64,000 nucleotides of DNA from positions 301,321-365,320 of the forward strand of contig NZ_OGVE01000001.1 of assembly GCF_900258485.1 (NCBI RefSeq), written 5' to 3'. The notes below the pieces were generated by a model. The model worked only from the letters and a program-made list of their open reading frames with translations. It was not told the origin of the DNA and searched no databases. Shown here in pieces: positions 45,341 through 54,125 of this stretch. Position 1 is the stretch's first letter. Each line of letters opens with the position of its first letter. The translations under genes were made by a program, and so were the position numbers. Source of the DNA: Helcococcus massiliensis (GTDB lineage Bacteria; Bacillota; Clostridia; Tissierellales; Peptoniphilaceae).

Positions 45341-46248
45341 TTTTTACCTCCTGTCCCAAATACTGTAGCTCTTACATACCTATCAATAGTAGGAACAAAT
45401 GCGTTCATTATAAGTATGGCAAAGGATACACCTTCTGGGTATGCTCCCCATAGTCTAATAACAACTGTCAATAAAGCTGCTCCTAAAGCATATATCACCT
45501 TACCTTGTTTTGACATTGGTGAGGATGAATAGTCTGTAACCATAAATACAGCTGCAAAAATAATACCACCTGATAATAATTGGTATAGGGTATCAGCTAA
45601 GTCGTATTTGAAAATATATAGGAATACAGCACATCCAAGAGTGTAAACTAGAGGCATTCTTAATTTAATAACTCCTCTAACCACCAAATAAGCACATCCT
45701 ATAAGAATAGCTAGTTTGGATACTTCACCTATGGTTCCTGGTATATTACCAATAAATAGGTCTACTAAACTTGCAGGTCTTCCACCTAGAGGTGTTGCCC
45801 CTGCAACCCCATCATATGTAAATGTCCCAATTTCAGCTGGCCAAGTAACCATCAAGAAAATTCTTGCAGCTAAGGCTGGGTTTAGGAAGTTTTGTCCTAT
45901 ACCACCGAATAATTCTTTAACTATAACTATAGCAAATACACCACCTACGATAGCCATCCAGAAAGGATATTCTACTGGTAGGTTAAATGCTAAAAGCATA
46001 CCTGTAACTACAGCTGATAAGTCTTTCACTCTAACTTTTTTGACTAGTGCCTTTTGCACCAAAGCTTCTGATATAACACAAGCTGCCACTGTAACTAGGG
46101 TCAACCATAAGGATCTTATACCAAAGAAATATATGGCTGCTGCCATAGCTGGAAGCATAGCGATTATAACGTCTAACATTACTGTTGTTGTTGATTTTTT
46201 AACCCTGATATGAGGGGCATTATTTTTTATTAACTTAATATTTTCCAT
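45337..46248 (-). CDS. rnfD: Rnf complex membrane subunit D
   Basis: 303 residues, about nine helices, NqrB/RnfD family. It has the covalent-FMN motif GVAGATPLGG (around 140-150, Thr as the attachment residue) and FGGIGQNFLNPALAARIFLMVTWP. It is the transmembrane electron-transfer subunit. It overlaps rnfG by four bases (ATGA). Confidence 0.95.
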   Translation of the reverse strand: MENIKLIKNNAPHIRVKKSTTTVMLDVIIAMLPAMAAAIYFFGIRSLWLTLVTVAACVISEALVQKALVKKVRVKDLSAVVTGMLLAFNLPVEYPFWMAIVGGVFAIVIVKELFGGIGQNFLNPALAARIFLMVTWPAEIGTFTYDGVAGATPLGGRPASLVDLFIGNIPGTIGEVSKLAILIGCAYLVVRGVIKLRMPLVYTLGCAVFLYIFKYDLADTLYQLLSGGIIFAAVFMVTDYSSSPMSKQGKVIYALGAALLTVVIRLWGAYPEGVSFAILIMNAFVPTIDRYVRATVFGTGGKK

Positions 46249-46256
46249 AATCCCCC

Positions 46257-47570
46257 CTAGTTAATATTCATTTGTCTAATCATTTGCTTACCTTCTTTGA
46301 ATGTTTCAGCTAATGGAATATGTGATGGACAAATGTATGAACATAATCCACATTCAATACATGCCATGATGTCATTAGTTTGAGCACCTTCCAGGTCTCC
46401 ATTTCTTACAAGCTCTTCTAAATTGAATGGTTGTAAGTAAACAGGACAAACTTCAACACAAGCTGAACATTTTATACAAGGTTCTTGGTCTGGATATTCT
46501 GCTTCTTCTACAGATAAGGCTAATAATCCATTAGTTGGCTTATCTAAAGGAATTCCTAAGTCATCTTGGGCAAATCCCATCATAGGTCCACCAATGATTA
46601 ACTTAGCAACATCATCTTTTAAGCCACCTAGTTCTTTCAATGCATCACCTAAAGTTGTACCAAATCTAACTAGGGCATTTGTTTTTGTATTCATTGCCTC
46701 ACCAGTAAAAGTAACTATTCTTTCATATAAAGGCTTGTTATGAACTACAGCATCTGTTATAGCAGCTGCTGTTGTAGCATTAGAAACTACACATCCAACC
46801 ACTGCTGGTAGTTCACCTAAAGGTAATTCTTTACCTGTAGCTACTTGGATAATTCTTTTTTCGTCACCTTGTGGATATTTTGCTTTAGCTACAACTAATT
46901 TAATATTTTCTGAACCATTAATAGCTTCTTCTAATTTTGCTATAGCTTCTGGTTTATCATCCTCAATAACAATGTATCCATTTTCTGCATTTAAAACTTG
47001 CATTTCAATTTTTAAACCAGTAATTATCTTGTCAGCAAAGTTTCTCATCATTGTATCGTCTGATGTTAGATAAGGTTCACACTCTGCCGCGTTTATAATT
47101 ACATCTTCAATTTTTTCTTGTGGACTTAACTTTACAGATGTTGGGAAAGAAGCTCCCCCTAGTCCTGTAATACCGGCTTCATCAATGATTGCTATGATTT
47201 CTTCAGAAGTCATAGATTTATAGTCCATATCCATTAATTCATAAGCAAGCTCATCCTTGAAATCATTTTTGATAAAAATACATGTAGTATTTCCTCTTGT
47301 TGAATTTGACTTCTCTATTTTTACAACTTCACCTGATACACTTGAATGTATATTAGCTGAAATAAAACCTACTTTTTCACCAATTTTTTGCCCTACTTTT
47401 ACGTAATCTCCTACTTCAACTATAGGATTAGCTGGGGCGCCTATGTGTTGTAACATTGAAAGTTTTACAACTTCTGGTGCTGGCATTATTATGTACTCAT
47501 TGCCTCTACTCAATTCCTTTTTAGCAGGAATGTGATGGCCTTGTTTGAAAGTATTTTTCTTAAATACCAT
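46257..47570 (-). CDS. rnfC: Rnf complex soluble subunit C
   Basis: 437 residues. N-terminal NADH/FMN-binding part (KVGQKIGEKVGFISANIHSSVSGEVVKIE; GLGGASFPTSVKL; NAAECEPYLTSDDTMM) and two [4Fe-4S] motifs, CIKCSACVEVCP (around 369-380) and CIECGLCSYICP (around 408-419). It is the membrane-attached NADH-reacting subunit. First gene of the operon, behind a 160-base upstream region; AGGGAACAT site. In other Rnf complexes ferredoxin electrons enter through RnfB, which is not encoded here. Confidence 0.96.
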   Translation of the reverse strand: MVFKKNTFKQGHHIPAKKELSRGNEYIIMPAPEVVKLSMLQHIGAPANPIVEVGDYVKVGQKIGEKVGFISANIHSSVSGEVVKIEKSNSTRGNTTCIFIKNDFKDELAYELMDMDYKSMTSEEIIAIIDEAGITGLGGASFPTSVKLSPQEKIEDVIINAAECEPYLTSDDTMMRNFADKIITGLKIEMQVLNAENGYIVIEDDKPEAIAKLEEAINGSENIKLVVAKAKYPQGDEKRIIQVATGKELPLGELPAVVGCVVSNATTAAAITDAVVHNKPLYERIVTFTGEAMNTKTNALVRFGTTLGDALKELGGLKDDVAKLIIGGPMMGFAQDDLGIPLDKPTNGLLALSVEEAEYPDQEPCIKCSACVEVCPVYLQPFNLEELVRNGDLEGAQTNDIMACIECGLCSYICPSHIPLAETFKEGKQMIRQMNIN

Positions 47571-47697
47571 ATGTTCCCTCTTTCTATTAGTTTTAATTAT
47601 TATATTATTAACAATAACTAGCTTCTTTATTATACCATGATATAAAGATTTTATCAGCCTAAATCGTAGATTTTATAAATATAATTCAGAGAAAAAT

Positions 47698-47726
47698 AAA
47701 AAACGCTTAATTAAATAAGCGTTTTT
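47698..47726. terminator. Terminator after the lytic transglycosylase gene
   Basis: AAACGCTTA (47701-47709) pairs with TAAGCGTTT (47716-47724); T-rich or A-rich sequence on both sides makes it bidirectional. It separates the coaE unit from rnf. Confidence 0.8.
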
Positions 47727-47732
47727 CTAACT

Positions 47733-48377
47733 TTATTTCTTTGTAAAATAATCTACTATTATTTTTTTCATAACATTAAAAGCTTTTTGACTCTTTGAAC
47801 TCTCATTATCTAAATAATATACATCAAAAATACTCTTATTTATTTCATAACGATCATTTACTTTTTTAATATAGTTTCTTGTTTCAGCAAAAGGTACTTG
47901 ATCGTAGTCTTTAGAATTTTCTTTTAATATCCCTTGTCCTATCCATTTATCTACATTACCATGACCAGCATTATATGCCATGATAGCAAAATCTATATTA
48001 TTATTATAGTAATCTATTAAATATTTAAAATAATAAGTACCAAATTTGATATTAGTTTCTGGGTCCAATAAAAATGTTGGACTATATTCTTTTTCCTTTA
48101 ATTTTTGAGAAACCCATTCTCCAGTATCTGGCATAATTTGCATAAGACCTTTTGCCCCAACTCCAGATTCAGCTTTTTCAATAAAATCACTTTCTGTTTC
48201 AATTATAGCCGTGATTAATTTCTCATCCACATCATTTTCTTTAGAATATTTTAGAATTAAATCCATATAGGGTTCATGTCTATCATTAACTGTATAATAT
48301 ATATATCCATATGCTAGTCCTAGTCCAAGAATAGCAAGAACTAATATAAAGGCTAATATTCTTCCTAGTATTTTCAT
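47733..48377 (-). CDS. Lytic transglycosylase (SLT family)
   Basis: 214 residues: one N-terminal membrane or signal helix (about 7-28, RILAFILVLAILGLGLAYGYI), then a Slt70-type catalytic domain with ITAIIETESDF (catalytic Glu), GAKGLMQIMPDTGEW and IMAYNAGHGNVDKWI. It cleaves peptidoglycan glycan strands outside the membrane, forming 1,6-anhydro ends. Overlaps coaE by 4 bases (ATGA). Confidence 0.94.
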   Translation of the reverse strand: MKILGRILAFILVLAILGLGLAYGYIYYTVNDRHEPYMDLILKYSKENDVDEKLITAIIETESDFIEKAESGVGAKGLMQIMPDTGEWVSQKLKEKEYSPTFLLDPETNIKFGTYYFKYLIDYYNNNIDFAIMAYNAGHGNVDKWIGQGILKENSKDYDQVPFAETRNYIKKVNDRYEINKSIFDVYYLDNESSKSQKAFNVMKKIIVDYFTKK

Positions 48378-48964
48378 AAAGTCCTCAATTTTTCTTTAAC
48401 TTGTTTTATAGTCTCTTCTCTACTTTTTCTATTATCGATTATAAAATCTGCAAATTTAACTTTTTCTTCAATTGACATTTGAGATTTTATCCTACTTATA
48501 GCTTCTTCTTGGCTTAAATCATTTCTTTTCATCAATCTTTGTAATTGAGTTTTTTCATCTGTATAAACCAACCAAATCTCATCTACAGGAAGATTATTAT
48601 TAGCAATATTCTCAATATATAAGGGAATATCAACAAAAATAATCTTATCAGTCGAAATTGATATATCGTTCATAATTTTATTAAATATATTATCATGAGT
48701 CAAATTATTTAGTATATCTAATTTATCTTTATCATTAAAAACTATATTAGCAAGTTTTTTATTATTTATATTTTTCTTATCGTCAAGAATATCTTTACCA
48801 AAATATTCTACAATATTATTATAATTTACTTGTCCAACTTGCATTAAAGAATGTGCAATTTCATCTGCATCTAATAGCTTATAACCTTTATCTTTTAGAT
48901 AAGAAGAAACTAAACTTTTCCCAGTTGCTATAGATCCTGTAATTACTATTACTTTAGACTTCAT
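48374..48964 (-). CDS. coaE: Dephospho-CoA kinase
   Basis: 196 residues from an ATG located inside the end of polA (11-base overlap). Walker A GSIATGKSLV (about 9-18), DADEIAHSLMQ and LVYTDEKTQLQRLMKRN (lid) are CoaE signatures. It phosphorylates dephospho-CoA at the 3'-hydroxyl, the last step of CoA synthesis. polA-coaE adjacency is common in Firmicutes. Confidence 0.95.
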   Translation of the reverse strand: MKSKVIVITGSIATGKSLVSSYLKDKGYKLLDADEIAHSLMQVGQVNYNNIVEYFGKDILDDKKNINNKKLANIVFNDKDKLDILNNLTHDNIFNKIMNDISISTDKIIFVDIPLYIENIANNNLPVDEIWLVYTDEKTQLQRLMKRNDLSQEEAISRIKSQMSIEEKVKFADFIIDNRKSREETIKQVKEKLRTL

Positions 48965-51593
48965 ACCAAGAGTCCCCAACTTCTACATCAACTAGCAACT
49001 TAACTCCAATATCAACAGCATTTTCCATTTCTTCTTTTATAATCTTTTTGACTTTCTCTAGTTCATTGTCCGGACTTTCTATGATCAATTCGTCATGGAT
49101 TTGTAAAATCAATTTTGCTTGGAGTTTATCTTTCTTTAACCTATTATAAACATTTATCATAGCAATTTTGATGATATCGGCAGCAGTCCCTTGGATAGGT
49201 GAATTTAGCGCTATTCTTTCTCCAAAACTTCTCAAATTAAAGTTTGATGAAGATAATTCTGGTATATACCTTCTTCTAGCAAACATGGTTTTCACATACC
49301 CTTGTTCCTTAGCAATTTCAACTATATCTTCCATATATTTATGGATTTGAGGATATGAATCTAAATAAGAGTCTATATAATTTCTAGCTTGTTTTCTTGT
49401 AATGTTCAAATCTTCTGAAATACCATAATCCGATATACCATAAACAATACCGAAGTTAACAGCCTTTGCTTCCGACCTTTGTAACTTTGTCACTTCATCT
49501 AAATCAACTTTAAATACTTCAGATGCTGTTTTTGTATGGATATCTATTCCTTGTTCAAAGGCTGATAACATATTTTCATCATTAGTTAAAGCTGCAAGTA
49601 CTCTTAGTTCAATTTGGGAATAGTCTGCAGATACCAACTTTTTATCTTTACCTGCAAAAAATCCTTTCCTAATCAACCTACCCTCTTCCGTTTTTATAGG
49701 TATATTTTGCAGGTTTGGTTCTGTAGAAGATAGTCTACCAGTAGCTGCTACAGTTTGGTTGAATTTTGAATGGATCCTATTGTCTTCTCCTATCATTGGG
49801 ATTAATCCGTCAATATAGGTAGATTTAAGCTTAGCTAACTGTCTATATTCTTCTATCATAGGAATAATAGGATGCTTGTCTTCTAACTTTTTCAAAACAT
49901 CAATATTTGTTGAATATCCAGTCTTAGTCTTTTTAATAACTGGTAATTCTAACTTCTCAAATAAAACCACTCCTAATTGTTTTGGGGAGTTTATATTAAA
50001 TTTTTCACCTGCTTGGTCGTAGATTTCATTTTCCAAATTCTCAATTTTAGCTGATATTTCCTCATCCAGTTTTTCAAACTCTTTAGCATGGGACTCTACC
50101 CCATAAATCTCCATGTCAGCAAGCACCTTCACAAGTGGCAAATCAACCTTGTAAAGTAGGTCTTTCATTTCCATTTCTTCAATTTTATCTAACAATAATT
50201 TTTTAGCCTTACTTATAACAAATAGATTGTTAGCTTGATATTCTAATAATTGATCTTGGTCTAAATCGCTTAAATTAATTCTTTTTTTACCTTTTCCTAA
50301 GTATTCATCTAATGCTTTAATCTCTACATTTAAAAATGATAGACCAAGATCTTGTAATGAATAGGAACCACTAGGATTTATTAAGTATGATAAAATCATT
50401 AAATCTTGATAATTGTCAGAAAATTGAACATTTAATTTATCAAACATAACTATAGATTTTTTTATATCAAAAGAAACTTTTTCGATTTTGTCACTTTCAA
50501 ATAAAGACTTAAAATGTTTTTCAAACAATTCAAAATCATTTTCCAAATCTAATGTGTAAACCTTGTTATCTTTAGACTTTATCGCTAAATACCTAGGTTT
50601 TTCTTTTATATAGTCATCTTCATTTATAAGGTCAAAAACAAGCTCTTTTTCTTTTTCTATAAAATTTATAAGGTCTTTATAATCTTTTTTAGCAAGAAGA
50701 CTAGCATCAAAGTCATGAGCCTCTTCTACTTCAGGAGAATATTCTTTCATCAATCCTGTAAATTCTAAAGCCTTATATTTTTCATATAATTCTTGCCTAT
50801 TTTCTTCTTGAACTTTTAAATCTTCAATTTCTATACCTAGGTCTAAATCACATATTATCTTACCTAATTTTCTTGATAAGTAAGCCAAGTTTTCATTTTC
50901 CAAAAGATTTTTTGGAAGAGCTTTCCCCTTAATCTTATCAATGTTTTCATAGATATTTTCAATGGTTGAATATTCTTTTATTAATTTTATAGCAGTCTTT
51001 TCTCCAACTCCAGGGACGCCTGGTATATTGTCAGAACTATCTCCCATCAATCCTTTTATTTCAATAAGATCTTTAGGACTTAACCCATCATATTTTTCTT
51101 TGATCTTTTCCTTATCGTAAATTTCTAATTGTGAAATTCCTTTTACTGTATACAATACATAGGCATGGTCATCGATTAATTGAAAATAGTCCCTATCTCC
51201 TGTTAGCATATATGATTCAATATTTTCTTCGTTTGCTTTTCTAGATAAGCTAGCAAGTATATCATCTGCTTCATAATCATCTAGAGAAAAGTGTTTAATC
51301 CCATATGAATCCAACAAGTCCCTAACTATACCAAATTGGCTATTCAATTCATCCGGTGTCTTATCTCTTGTGCCCTTGTATTCTGCGTATTCTCTAGTTC
51401 TAAAAGTCGGACCAGCCTTGTCAAAGGCTACTGCTAAGTAATTTGGTTCTATCTGTTTAATAGCAGAATTTAACATATTAACGAATCCATAAACAGCTCC
51501 CGTTGGCAAACCATCTTTTGTAGAAAGATTTCTTATAGCGTAAAAAGCTCTAAATATTAAGGATGATCCGTCTATAAGTAGTATTTTTTCCAT
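48954..51593 (-). CDS. polA: DNA polymerase I
   Basis: 879 residues. N-terminal 5'-3' exonuclease (LLIDGSSLIFRAFYAI; GDSSDNIPGVPGVGEKTA), middle exonuclease-like domain, then the polymerase with motif A DYSQIELRVLAALT, motif B RSEAKAVNFGIVYG and motif C QIHDELIIE. In the middle domain the DxE of Exo I is lost (VFDLINEDDY), so proofreading is probably absent. It fills gaps in repair and Okazaki processing. Confidence 0.97.
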   Translation of the reverse strand: MEKILLIDGSSLIFRAFYAIRNLSTKDGLPTGAVYGFVNMLNSAIKQIEPNYLAVAFDKAGPTFRTREYAEYKGTRDKTPDELNSQFGIVRDLLDSYGIKHFSLDDYEADDILASLSRKANEENIESYMLTGDRDYFQLIDDHAYVLYTVKGISQLEIYDKEKIKEKYDGLSPKDLIEIKGLMGDSSDNIPGVPGVGEKTAIKLIKEYSTIENIYENIDKIKGKALPKNLLENENLAYLSRKLGKIICDLDLGIEIEDLKVQEENRQELYEKYKALEFTGLMKEYSPEVEEAHDFDASLLAKKDYKDLINFIEKEKELVFDLINEDDYIKEKPRYLAIKSKDNKVYTLDLENDFELFEKHFKSLFESDKIEKVSFDIKKSIVMFDKLNVQFSDNYQDLMILSYLINPSGSYSLQDLGLSFLNVEIKALDEYLGKGKKRINLSDLDQDQLLEYQANNLFVISKAKKLLLDKIEEMEMKDLLYKVDLPLVKVLADMEIYGVESHAKEFEKLDEEISAKIENLENEIYDQAGEKFNINSPKQLGVVLFEKLELPVIKKTKTGYSTNIDVLKKLEDKHPIIPMIEEYRQLAKLKSTYIDGLIPMIGEDNRIHSKFNQTVAATGRLSSTEPNLQNIPIKTEEGRLIRKGFFAGKDKKLVSADYSQIELRVLAALTNDENMLSAFEQGIDIHTKTASEVFKVDLDEVTKLQRSEAKAVNFGIVYGISDYGISEDLNITRKQARNYIDSYLDSYPQIHKYMEDIVEIAKEQGYVKTMFARRRYIPELSSSNFNLRSFGERIALNSPIQGTAADIIKIAMINVYNRLKKDKLQAKLILQIHDELIIESPDNELEKVKKIIKEEMENAVDIGVKLLVDVEVGDSWYEV

Positions 51594-51727
51594 ATTTCCT
51601 CTTCTCTTTTTTGTTTAAATATTCTTAATTATTAATCATAATTTTTCTAAGTCTTTTTATTTCTAACATTTAAAATATTATCTTTAATTATTATATCAAA
51701 TTTGTAAGCAATTATAAATTTAGGCAT

Positions 51728-51754
51728 AAAAAAAACGTGTAAAATACACGTTTT
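51728..51754 (-). terminator. Terminator of the tRNA-Leu gene
   Basis: AAAACGTGTA…TACACGTTTT hairpin with a run of T on the minus strand, 11 bases past the tRNA 3' end. Confidence 0.85.
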
Positions 51755-51764
51755 AAATAATATA

Positions 51765-51851
51765 TGGTGCCCGGGAAGGGGATCGAACCCTTACACCCTA
51801 GTGGGTACGAGATTTTGAGTCTCGCGCGTCTGCCAGTTCCGCCACCCGGGC
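51765..51851 (-). tRNA. tRNA-Leu (anticodon CAA), CCA encoded
   Basis: 87 bases. Acceptor GCCCGGG pairs with CCCGGGC, discriminator A and encoded CCA follow. The anticodon loop is CUCAAAA on stem CGAGA/UCUCG, giving CAA (reads UUG). A long variable arm (UACCCACUAGGGUG region) and TTCGATCC T-loop confirm class II tRNA-Leu. It stands alone with its own terminator. Confidence 0.96.
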
Positions 51852-51896
51852 TGACAAAGTTTATTTTAACACTATATTTATATTTTTTCAATATTT

Positions 51897-51925
51897 AAAT
51901 AAGAGCTGGTTTATATCCAGCTCTT
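51897..51925 (-). terminator. Terminator after exonuclease III gene
   Basis: AAGAGCTGG (51901-51909) with CCAGCTCTT (51917-51925), just past the exoA stop codon; the T-tract on the minus strand is weak. Confidence 0.65.
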
Positions 51926-51928
51926 GCT

Positions 51929-52756
51929 TTATAGGTCAATTTCTAAAATAATTGGTGTATGGTCTTGTCTAGTTCCTGAGTCAATCATTTCTGATCTTGT
52001 TACCTTATCTTTAATACGATCACTTACTAAAAAGTAGTCAATCCTCCAGCCTGAGTTGTTTATCTTTGAAGTTTTTACCCTTTGAGCCCACCAGGTATAT
52101 ACTCCTTCTACATCTCCATGGATGTGTCTAAAGGTATCAGTAAAACCTCTATCTAATAAGTTTGTAAATCCCTGTCTTTCTTCATCAGTAAAGCCAGCTG
52201 ACCTTCTATTACTTTCAGGATGAGCCAAGTCTATTTCTTCATGGGCTACATTAAAGTCTCCGCAAGCTATAACAGGCTTTTCTTCATCAAGCTTTGATAA
52301 ATAATCAGCATATTTTTCATCCCATAACTGTCTATCATCTAATCTTCCAAGACTACTTCCAGCATTAGGTGTATACACATTTGTTACATAAAAATTATCA
52401 AATTCTAAACTAATTATTCTTCCTTCTGAATCCATAGTACATGGGCTATCTATAAAAGGACGAGTCACTTCAGGTTCTAATTCGTTTTTATATAAAAACA
52501 TTGTCCCTGCATAACTTTTTCTTGCAGGTTCTTGTGAGGAAACCCAAACAGATGTATAATCTGGAAATTGTTCTTCCAATATTTCTAAGTGTTTTTTACT
52601 TGGCCCCTTTGCAGGTAGTTTAGTCTCTTGGATTGCTATTATATCCGCATTTTCATATTTAATAGTTTCTAATACTTGTCTTGATAGTTGAGCCCTATTA
52701 GAATCACTTGTCAAGGCCGCATTTAAAGAATCAATATTCCATGATATTAACTTCAT
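51929..52756 (-). CDS. exoA: Exodeoxyribonuclease III / AP endonuclease
   Basis: 275 residues from the ATG after AAAGGAGT; an ATG seven codons upstream overlaps this site. EEP-fold nuclease with MKLISWNIDSL, ADIIAIQETKLP (metal Glu), YTPNAGSSLGRLDDR, CGDFNVAHEEIDLAHP and the C-terminal DYFLVSDRI … RQDHTPIILEI (catalytic Asp-His). It nicks DNA at abasic sites in base-excision repair. Gene symbol by Bacillus usage; xth elsewhere. Confidence 0.94.
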   Translation of the reverse strand: MKLISWNIDSLNAALTSDSNRAQLSRQVLETIKYENADIIAIQETKLPAKGPSKKHLEILEEQFPDYTSVWVSSQEPARKSYAGTMFLYKNELEPEVTRPFIDSPCTMDSEGRIISLEFDNFYVTNVYTPNAGSSLGRLDDRQLWDEKYADYLSKLDEEKPVIACGDFNVAHEEIDLAHPESNRRSAGFTDEERQGFTNLLDRGFTDTFRHIHGDVEGVYTWWAQRVKTSKINNSGWRIDYFLVSDRIKDKVTRSEMIDSGTRQDHTPIILEIDL

Positions 52757-52821
52757 ATTTACTCCTTTATTTTTCATAATGCTTTTATTATAACATGATA
52801 TGAGATTTTAATTTAAATAAA

Positions 52822-52849
52822 GAAAAAAATGGTGGGATATCCCACCATT
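52822..52849. terminator. Terminator after the CDF exporter gene
   Basis: AATGGTGGG-ATAT-CCCACCATT (arms 52829-52837 and 52841-52849), perfect stem followed by seven T on the minus strand. Confidence 0.9.
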
Positions 52850-52865
52850 CTTAACTAATAAAAAA

Positions 52866-53984
52866 TTAGTATTTCAATATTTTCTCTGTGTCAGGTATAA
52901 CTTCAATAGTATAATGTACCATTTTATAAGGAGCAATTATATCTCTAATTTCACGTCTTATATTTTCCATTTCTTCACCATCTTGGGTATCTACAAATGC
53001 AGTTACTGTAAATGCGTTGTTTTCCCCATCAATAGACCAAATATGCAAGTGGCTAATAGCATGAACCTTGTCTATTAGTCTAATCTCCTTTTCTATTTTA
53101 CTTATTGGTATATTATGCGGAGTTGAATTTAAGAATGTTTTTACTGATTTTATAAATTCTGGTACTGCGTTATAAAGAATAAATCCTGCAATCGCTAGCG
53201 ATAGCATTGGATCTAAAAAGTACCAATCTGTATATTTTAAAACAATACTTACAAGTAAGACTGCAATCCAACCAAACATATCTTCTAAAACATGAACATT
53301 TAATAACTTTTGGTTTGAATTTTCACCACCTCTTAAGAACCATACCGAGAAACCATTGATTATAATAGCTGCAATAGCCATCCAAAACATACCTTGTTCA
53401 TTTGGTGCATGAGGGCTTATAAAGCTTGGTATAGCCTTTAATATTATTGAAATAGACCCAAATATAAGTACTGTAGATGTTATAAGGGCTCCAAGTAGAG
53501 AAAACCTACTATAGCCAAATGAATATTTGGTATCCGCCTCTTTTGTTGACACCTTTTCAAAAACAAAGGCTAGACCAATAGATAAGGCATCGCCCAAGTC
53601 GTGAACAGCATCAGAGAGTATCGCTGATGACCTAAATATATTTCCTAAGATAAATTCTGCAATCGAAAAGAATAAATTCAATAGAAATACAATTAGCATT
53701 TTACCTGGTGCTGAAATGTCAACATCATGGCTATGACTATGACTGTGACTGTGACTATGGCCATGATGGTGGTCATGGTCTCTATCATTTACCTCTTCTA
53801 TAAATAGTTTTTTATATTCTAAAATCTGATTAAATTGATCTAAGTTTAAATCTTCTGGCAAATAAATCAATTTATCTTTGTAATCAATTTTTACTTTTTC
53901 TCCATTTTCAATCCTTAATAATGATTCCTTCAAATCATCTGCACATTCCTGGCAATGGAGACCGAATATTTTGTATTTATCCAT
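52866..53984 (-). CDS. CDF cation efflux protein with HMA-like N-terminal domain
   Basis: 372 residues from the ATG whose ribosome binding site GGAGGTAATT would be coding if the ATG four codons upstream were used. Residues 1-~65 look like a small heavy-metal-associated fold with CQEC (Cys in GLHCQECADDL). A His-rich linker DHDHHHGHSHSHSHSHSHD follows. The CDF domain has six helices with the paired metal site SDAVHDLGDALSIG (helix 2) and its mate in helix 5, and a C-terminal dimerisation domain. Likely Zn2+ or Co2+ export driven by protons. Confidence 0.9.
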   Translation of the reverse strand: MDKYKIFGLHCQECADDLKESLLRIENGEKVKIDYKDKLIYLPEDLNLDQFNQILEYKKLFIEEVNDRDHDHHHGHSHSHSHSHSHDVDISAPGKMLIVFLLNLFFSIAEFILGNIFRSSAILSDAVHDLGDALSIGLAFVFEKVSTKEADTKYSFGYSRFSLLGALITSTVLIFGSISIILKAIPSFISPHAPNEQGMFWMAIAAIIINGFSVWFLRGGENSNQKLLNVHVLEDMFGWIAVLLVSIVLKYTDWYFLDPMLSLAIAGFILYNAVPEFIKSVKTFLNSTPHNIPISKIEKEIRLIDKVHAISHLHIWSIDGENNAFTVTAFVDTQDGEEMENIRREIRDIIAPYKMVHYTIEVIPDTEKILKY

Positions 53985-54043
53985 AATTACCTCCAAAGTA
54001 TTTTATGGATAAATTATAGCACTAATAAATTTGTCAACCATGC

Positions 54044-54058
54044 TAATGAGAGCCATTA
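54044..54058. promoter_or_regulatory. Possible operator dyad upstream of the CDF gene
   Basis: TAATG-AGAGC-CATTA, a perfect 5-base inverted repeat just upstream of a TTGACA/TATAAT-like pair (54032-54037 and 54013-54018) that is spaced only 13 bases. It could bind a metal-responsive repressor, but short dyads occur by chance in AT-rich DNA. Confidence 0.3.
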
Positions 54059-54125
54059 TTATAATTTTCGTTAAGTTTTTAATCTTTTGTTTAATTTATT
54101 TAATATATATGATATTGATATTAGA

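Noticed and set aside
53720..53770. Short tandem repeat in the CDF gene
   Set aside because: It is the codon repeat of the HSHSHS metal-binding linker, not an independent repeat element.
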